Positions 59,785 through 64,000 of a stretch of DNA of 64,000 nt are shown one piece after another. The position numbers were made by a program, and so were the translations under genes. The DNA lies in the NCBI RefSeq assembly GCF_019209935.1, contig NZ_JAHUTN010000006.1:124001-188000 (forward strand), given 5' to 3'. The stretch comes from Corynebacterium sp. TAE3-ERU16. GTDB taxonomy: Bacteria > Actinomycetota > Actinomycetes > Mycobacteriales > Mycobacteriaceae. The notes under the pieces are model-generated. The model did not search any database and was not told where the DNA came from. It worked only from the letters and a program-made list of their open reading frames with translations. Each line of letters begins with the position of its first letter. The first letter of the stretch is position 1.

Positions 59785-60005
59785 GGTTGCATTCGTGCCT
59801 GCGAACGTTTTCGGTGACCGTCGTTCCGACGGTGGTCGGCCGTCATCCGGAGAAGCCGGGATTGTTCCGGAATTCGGTTGATGGGTCACCCCGGGTGTGA
59901 CGGCGGTGTCCGGTGGACTGAAAGTGCACTCGGCCCCGCGACCGCACGCCGGAGACAGTGGGCAGGGTATGTACATACACCTACGAGCAAAAGCGAGGAC
60001 ACCCA

Positions 60006-60107
60006 ATGGGTTCAGTCATCAAGAAGCGCCGCAAGCGCATGTCGAAGAAGAAGCACCGCAAGATGCTCCGCCGTACCCGCGTTCAGCGCAGGAAACTCGG
60101 CAAGTAG
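60006..60107 (+). CDS. Small ribosomal protein bS22 (AURKAIP1/COX24 domain)
   Basis: 33-residue, extremely basic peptide: [19 protein letters not shown] followed by [14 protein letters not shown]. It is almost identical to the actinobacterial protein found in the mycobacterial 30S subunit and named bS22. GAGGA lies about 7 nt before ATG 60006. Too small for ordinary gene finders. It is flanked by its own terminator and is expected to be strongly expressed. Confidence 0.93.
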   Translation: MGSVIKKRRKRMSKKKHRKMLRRTRVQRRKLGK

Positions 60108-60125
60108 GCCACCGGCCCGCTCGCG

Positions 60126-60167
60126 ACCGGCCCGCACCCGTAACATCCCGGGTGCGCGGCCGGTTTT
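60126..60167 (+). terminator. Terminator of bS22
   Basis: ACCGGCC and GCACCCG pair with CGGGTGC and GGCCGGT around TAACATC, followed by TTTT. Confidence 0.8.
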
Positions 60168-60222
60168 CCGTGTGCGTCCGAGGTGGTTCCCGGTGTCTCC
60201 GCCCCCGACGACCATTTGAGAG

Positions 60223-60229
60223 TAAGGTT
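60223..60229. promoter_or_regulatory. Weak DtxR-like half site upstream of the siderophore importer
   Basis: TAAGGTT matches the left half of the DtxR iron box (TWAGGTTAG), but the right half is absent. An iron-regulated importer would be expected to have such a box, so this is listed only as a tentative half site. Confidence 0.2.
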
Positions 60230-60271
60230 GCACTCGAATTTGACAGGCTCTCCTAACCGGAGGGAAACCGA

Positions 60272-61366
60272 ATGAATGGGAGATTCAACCGCATGACATC
60301 GACATCCACACGCAACCGGCGGCCACTCCGGGGGATGCTCCGTGTCGGCGCCACCACGGTGGTGCTCGCACTGGGGCTCGCCGCATGCAACTCCTCAGTC
60401 GAGGAGACCGACAGTGCCGCGGACGGCACCCGGGCGACGACCGCTGCGGAGACCTCCGCCACGGGGGAGGCCACCGCCGAGGCATCGTGGCCGCGGATGA
60501 TCGACGCCGTCAACGGTGAGGTCGAGATTCCGGCCCAACCCGAGCGCATCGTGTCCACCTCCGTCACCCTCACCGGCAGCCTCCTGGCCATCGACGCCCC
60601 TGTCGTGGCTTCCGGGGCAGGCCAGCCCGACACCCCGTTCTCCGATAGTCAGGGCTTCTTCAAGCAGTGGGCTTCCGTGGCTGAGGATCGTGGCGTCAAT
60701 CCGCTGTACACCAAGGAACCCGATCTCGAGGCCATTCTCGCCGAGAAGCCGGACCTCGTCCTCGTCGCCGCCACCGGCCGCGATTCCGCGGTCGATCTCG
60801 TCGATCAGCTGTCCCCTGTCGTCCCGACGGTCGTGATCGACTACGGTGACAAGACCTGGGAGGACGTCACCCGTCAGCTCGGTGAGATCACCGGCCACGA
60901 GAAGCAGGCGGACAAGGCACTCAACGACTTCGACTCCCTCGTCGCAGAGGTCGCCGATGCCATCACCCTGCCGGAACAGCCCGTGAACACGATGGTCTAC
61001 CTGCCTGACGGCAAGGGAGCGAACGTATTCACCGACGAGGCCGCGCAGAACCGCCTGCTGGCGTCCCTCGGCTTCGAGATCGCACCGATCCCCGACTCGG
61101 TCAAGGGCAACGAGTCCAAGGGCAAGCGCAGCGACATCGTGAAGGTCTCCGGGGAGAACCTCCCCGTCGCCATGAACGGTGAAACGGTTCTGCTCGCCGC
61201 CGCCGCAGACAAGCTCGTGCCCACCGTTCTCGCGGATCCCGCGCTCGCCGGGACCGCAGCCGTCCAGAACGAGCGCGTCTACGCTCTCGGCGCCGACACC
61301 TTCCGACTGGACTACTTCTCCGCCACAGACATGGTCGAGAAGATCCGGGAGCTCTTCGCCTCCTGA
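60272..61366 (+). CDS. Iron-siderophore ABC transporter, substrate-binding lipoprotein
   Basis: 364 residues. A basic N-terminus, hydrophobic core and lipobox LGLAAC (Cys39) give a lipoprotein anchored outside the membrane. The mature part is a FepB/FecB-type periplasmic-binding fold (PERIVSTSVTLTGSLLAIDAP; LEAILAEKPDLVLVAATG), where a bi-lobed domain binds a ferric siderophore. GGAGGG lies 7 nt before ATG 60272. It heads a four-gene cluster with two permeases and an ATPase. The siderophore cannot be named; similarity to FepB suggests a catecholate type. Confidence 0.9.
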   Translation: MNGRFNRMTSTSTRNRRPLRGMLRVGATTVVLALGLAACNSSVEETDSAADGTRATTAAETSATGEATAEASWPRMIDAVNGEVEIPAQPERIVSTSVTLTGSLLAIDAPVVASGAGQPDTPFSDSQGFFKQWASVAEDRGVNPLYTKEPDLEAILAEKPDLVLVAATGRDSAVDLVDQLSPVVPTVVIDYGDKTWEDVTRQLGEITGHEKQADKALNDFDSLVAEVADAITLPEQPVNTMVYLPDGKGANVFTDEAAQNRLLASLGFEIAPIPDSVKGNESKGKRSDIVKVSGENLPVAMNGETVLLAAAADKLVPTVLADPALAGTAAVQNERVYALGADTFRLDYFSATDMVEKIRELFAS

Positions 61367-61374
61367 TCCCCGGC

Positions 61375-62457
61375 ATGAATTCCTCCTCCACGACCCACGC
61401 TCCGCCCGCACGCCAGGTCCATCCCGGCAGCGGGCGGTTCGTGCTGGTGATACTCCTGCTCATCGGTGTGCTCACGGGCAGCGCTCTGGTGAGCCTCACG
61501 GTCGGCTCCCGGGTGAATGCGGTCGGGGAGGCGCTCCACCGGATCCCCGGTGCGCTCGAGTATCTCCTCGACCCCACGATCGCCGCCGGCGACGTCGATG
61601 AACTCACGGTCCTGATCGGTACCTACCGGCTACCCCGCACGATCCTCGCGGTCCTCTGCGGTGCCGCGCTGGGTGCCGCGGGTGCGATCATCCAGGGGCA
61701 CACCAGGAATCCGCTCGCGGATCCCGGAATCCTCGGAATCAACGCGGGCGCCGCGGCCGCCGTGGTCACGGTGATCGGTGGCGGTGTCGCGACGAGCGCC
61801 TCGGGTTACGTCTACCCGGCGATGGCCGGGTGTGCGGCGGTCACGATCCTCATCTTCCTGTTGTCTTCCGGAGGGCCGGCCGCGGCGAACCCGGTGACGG
61901 TCATTCTCGCCGGCGTAGCGGTCAGTGCGCTCCTCATGGCCTACGTTCACCTGATGGTGCTGTCCAGCGACATGGTCCTGGACCAGATGCGACTCTGGGC
62001 GACGGGTTCCCTGGCCGGCCGCCGGATGGACGTGGTCACCGCCACGGCACCGGTCATCGTCGTCGGTCTCGTGCTCGCACTCACCCAGGCGCCGGGGCTC
62101 AACCTCATCGCCCTCGGGACGACGACGGCAGCCAGCCTCGGTCTTCCCGTGACCCGGGTCCGCGTCCTTGGGCTGGCGACCGTGGCGATGCTCGGTGGTG
62201 CGGCGACAGCCGCAGCCGGGCCCCTGTCCTTCGTCGGCCTCGCGGCACCCCACATGATGCGCACCCTCGCCGGCCCCGACTACCGGAGGATCATCCCCGG
62301 GGCGGCGGTGGCGGGAGCGATCCTGACGCTCTGGGCGGACATGGCCGGCCGCGTGATGGCCAGGCCCGACGAAATGGCCATGGGTATAGTTCTGGCGCTC
62401 GTCGGGGTCCCGGTGTTCATCCTGCTCGTGCGCAGGCGGACGGTGGTGGGACTGTGA
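61375..62457 (+). CDS. Iron-siderophore ABC transporter permease (FecCD family, FepD-like)
   Basis: 360 residues with about nine or ten membrane helices. FecCD hallmarks: RLPRTILAVLCGAALGAAGAI, QGHTRNPLADPGILGINAGA, and GPLSFVGLAAPHMMRTLAGPDYR, the loop that contacts the ATPase. It starts 8 bp after the lipoprotein gene and overlaps the next permease (GTGA), implying an operon and a heterodimeric permease. Confidence 0.93.
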   Translation: MNSSSTTHAPPARQVHPGSGRFVLVILLLIGVLTGSALVSLTVGSRVNAVGEALHRIPGALEYLLDPTIAAGDVDELTVLIGTYRLPRTILAVLCGAALGAAGAIIQGHTRNPLADPGILGINAGAAAAVVTVIGGGVATSASGYVYPAMAGCAAVTILIFLLSSGGPAAANPVTVILAGVAVSALLMAYVHLMVLSSDMVLDQMRLWATGSLAGRRMDVVTATAPVIVVGLVLALTQAPGLNLIALGTTTAASLGLPVTRVRVLGLATVAMLGGAATAAAGPLSFVGLAAPHMMRTLAGPDYRRIIPGAAVAGAILTLWADMAGRVMARPDEMAMGIVLALVGVPVFILLVRRRTVVGL

Positions 62458-63518
62458 GCGGGATCAGGGCCTTCCGCACCGGGGGGATCTCCGTCGTCTG
62501 GCGGCCGCGTCCCCTGCTCATCGGACTCCTGCTCATCGGGCTCGGTGTCGTGGTGTTCACCGTCGGGCTCGGACTGGGAAGCTACCCGCTCGCACCGGCG
62601 GACGTGTGGCGCATCCTCCTCGGCCGCGGAACGGAGATCGAACGCACCATCGTCTGGGACCTGCGGCTCGGCAGAGCCGTCGTCGCTCTGCTCGTGGGCG
62701 CGTGCCTCGGGTTCTCCGGGGCACTGACCCAGACACTGGCCCGGAATCCGTTGGCCAGCCCAGACATCCTCGGGGTCACGCACGGCGCGAGTTTCGCCGC
62801 CGTCAGCGTCATCGCCTTCGCCGGCACCGGTGGTGTCCTGGGGCAGGGGACCAGCCTGCTCCTCGGATCCGTCGGGCTGACGCTCACCGCGGTGATCGGG
62901 GCGCTCGGTACCGCTGTGGCGGTGTGGTTCCTGGTCGGCCGGGAACGCAACAACATGCTGAGCCTCGTGTTGATCGGCGTCGCCGTCTCCATGTTCCTGG
63001 GTGCCGTGAACACGTGGATCATCGCCCGCACCACCCTGGAACGGGCGGCCGCCGCGCAACTCTGGCTCACCGGCTCGCTCAACGGGCGGGACTTCGCCCA
63101 CGCCTGGGCCCCGGCCGCGGTCCTCCTGGCCGCCACACTCGCCGCCGGATGGCTCGCCTTCGTCCTCGGTGCGCTGGCACTGGGGCCCGCCACGGCGCAC
63201 ACCCTCGGACACCACGTCACCGTGGCGCAGGCCGCGCAGCTGCTCACCGCGGTGGTCCTCGCCGCCGTCGCGGTCAGCGCCGCCGGCCCCATCGGCTTCG
63301 TCGCCTTCGTCACCCCCCAGATCGCCCGGATCGCGGCAGGTTCAGCGACCCCGCCGCTCGTGCTCTCGGCACTGACCGGGGCCGTTACGGTCGCGGCCGC
63401 GGATCTCGCTGCGCGGGCGATCCTCCCGTGGGAGGTTCCCGTCGGGATCGTGACCGCACTTGCCGGTGCGCCGGTGCTGCTCTGGATGATCGTCTCCCTC
63501 AACCGGAAAGGACAATGA
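62454..63518 (+). CDS. Iron-siderophore ABC transporter permease (FecCD family, FepG-like)
   Basis: 354 residues, second FecCD permease: LGRAVVALLVGACLGFSGALTQ, ARNPLASPDILGVTHGAS and GPIGFVAFVTPQIAR. GTG 62454 overlaps the previous stop; the longer frame upstream lies inside the first permease gene. With the FepD-like protein it forms the membrane channel. Confidence 0.93.
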   Translation: MSGIRAFRTGGISVVWRPRPLLIGLLLIGLGVVVFTVGLGLGSYPLAPADVWRILLGRGTEIERTIVWDLRLGRAVVALLVGACLGFSGALTQTLARNPLASPDILGVTHGASFAAVSVIAFAGTGGVLGQGTSLLLGSVGLTLTAVIGALGTAVAVWFLVGRERNNMLSLVLIGVAVSMFLGAVNTWIIARTTLERAAAAQLWLTGSLNGRDFAHAWAPAAVLLAATLAAGWLAFVLGALALGPATAHTLGHHVTVAQAAQLLTAVVLAAVAVSAAGPIGFVAFVTPQIARIAAGSATPPLVLSALTGAVTVAAADLAARAILPWEVPVGIVTALAGAPVLLWMIVSLNRKGQ

Positions 63519-64000
63519 TGTCCCCGAACGGCGAATTCCGACTCCGGGCCCGCGGGTTGACCGCGGGGTACGGGGACACGGAGATCCTGCACGGCATCGA
63601 CACCGACATCCCCGCGGGCCGGATCACCGCGTTGATCGGGCCGAACGGCTGCGGGAAGTCGACGCTTCTCTCCTGCTTCTCCACGCTGCTGCCCTACCGG
63701 GGCGGTGTGCTGCTCGATGACCGTGATCTGCGCTCGGTACCCAGGCGGGAACGGGCGAGGCTTATCGCCCTGCTGCCGCAGCAGCCCACCGCGCCGGACG
63801 GGCTCACCGTCGCGCAGCTCGTCGCGCGCGGCAGGCACCCGCACCAGACGTGGTGGAGCCAGTGGTCCACCCGCGACGAGGCCGAGGTCGGTCGCGCGCT
63901 GGAGACCACCGGCGTACCCGATCTCGCGGGGCGGACCCTCGACCAGCTGTCCGGCGGCCAGCGGCAACGGGTGTGGATCGCTATGACCCTCGCGCAGGAC
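63515..64000 (+). CDS. Iron-siderophore ABC transporter ATPase (partial, FepC-like)
   Basis: 162 residues before the window ends. Walker A GPNGCGKST at 42-50, Q-loop LLPQQP, ABC signature LSGGQ near 145-149; the Walker B motif lies at or past the edge. ATG 63515 overlaps the permease stop (ATGA). It would energise the two permeases. The gene is cut off by the right edge. Confidence 0.93.
   Translation, partial: MMSPNGEFRLRARGLTAGYGDTEILHGIDTDIPAGRITALIGPNGCGKSTLLSCFSTLLPYRGGVLLDDRDLRSVPRRERARLIALLPQQPTAPDGLTVAQLVARGRHPHQTWWSQWSTRDEAEVGRALETTGVPDLAGRTLDQLSGGQRQRVWIAMTLAQD

Larger units (their letters stand above)
59676..60005. other. Intergenic region between the HTH gene and bS22
   Basis: 330 bp with a strong terminator (59708-59758), a promoter beginning inside its T-run (59757-59784) and a perfect 12-bp palindrome GTATGTACATAC at 59967-59978 upstream of bS22. 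No further gene seen. Confidence 0.5.

Noticed and set aside
1..64000. CRISPR arrays, rRNA genes, replication origin
   Set aside because: No regularly spaced identical repeats with unique spacers, no rRNA-like sequence and no DnaA-box cluster were noticed on reading both strands.

Overview
The window is a contiguous piece of a high-G+C Corynebacterium chromosome. This rests on gene order and content: a trehalose corynomycolyltransferase, lpd, a RamB-type regulator and sdhCAB in the corynebacterial order; mshA-gpmA-senX3-regX3-ppx-proC; and the actinobacterial block of HAD phosphatase, Tad-like secretion genes, DECH helicase, cold-shock protein, topA, adenylate cyclase and holB (the Rv3662c to Rv3644c region of M. 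tuberculosis). Many genes have a TANNNT -10 hexamer only 6-8 nt before the start codon, as expected for leaderless corynebacterial mRNAs. The species cannot be fixed from the sequence.

Layout. 1-9.3 kb: a partial gene, a conserved actinobacterial protein, a HAD phosphatase, a seven-gene overlapping Tad-like cluster (CpaE/Ssd, CpaF/TadA, TadB, TadC, Flp-like pilin, two TadE-like proteins) and the tail-to-tail DECH helicase. 9.5-16.8 kb: cold-shock protein, topA, a secreted protein, membrane adenylate cyclase, holB. 16.9-20 kb: tRNA-Thr(CGU), then a degraded low-G+C island with a broken CHAP endolysin, a lipoprotein gene with a stop codon in its signal peptide, and two different tandem-repeat arrays that may be insertion-sequence ends. 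20-31.5 kb: MFS transporter; a minus-strand series of peptidases (S9, M1), flippase, two GT2 glycosyltransferases, DUF2304, DsbA-like and CcdA-like thiol proteins; and a mycolyltransferase. 31.5-40.6 kb: a probable 36-residue peptide gene, lpd, ramB, sdhCAB and small membrane proteins. 40.6-53.4 kb: DUF445, a coiled-coil protein, DUF2516, purU, deoC, a DUF2993-like protein, an orphan DnaB N-terminal domain, a methyltransferase, DUF2505, murB, an acyl-CoA synthetase, mshA and gpmA. 53.4-64 kb: senX3-regX3, DUF3109, ppx, an Rv0497-like protein, proC, an excisionase-type HTH protein, ribosomal protein bS22, and an iron-siderophore ABC importer cut by the right edge.

How the genes fit together. 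The adenylate cyclase would supply cAMP to GlxR, and a near-consensus GlxR box lies about 60 bp upstream of the inferred sdhCAB start site. RamB is encoded divergently from sdhCAB and has its own likely binding site upstream. Lpd and Sdh link the window to the TCA cycle. The mycolyltransferase, MurB, glycosyltransferase/flippase set and the 36-residue peptide point to the envelope; MshA and the DsbA/CcdA pair to thiol redox. The least explained items are the 36-residue peptide gene, the Tad-like cluster without a visible prepilin peptidase, the orphan DnaB N-terminal domain, the DeoC with Lys replaced by Arg at a conserved active-site position, and the divergent murB/DUF2505 promoters whose -10 boxes share two base pairs.
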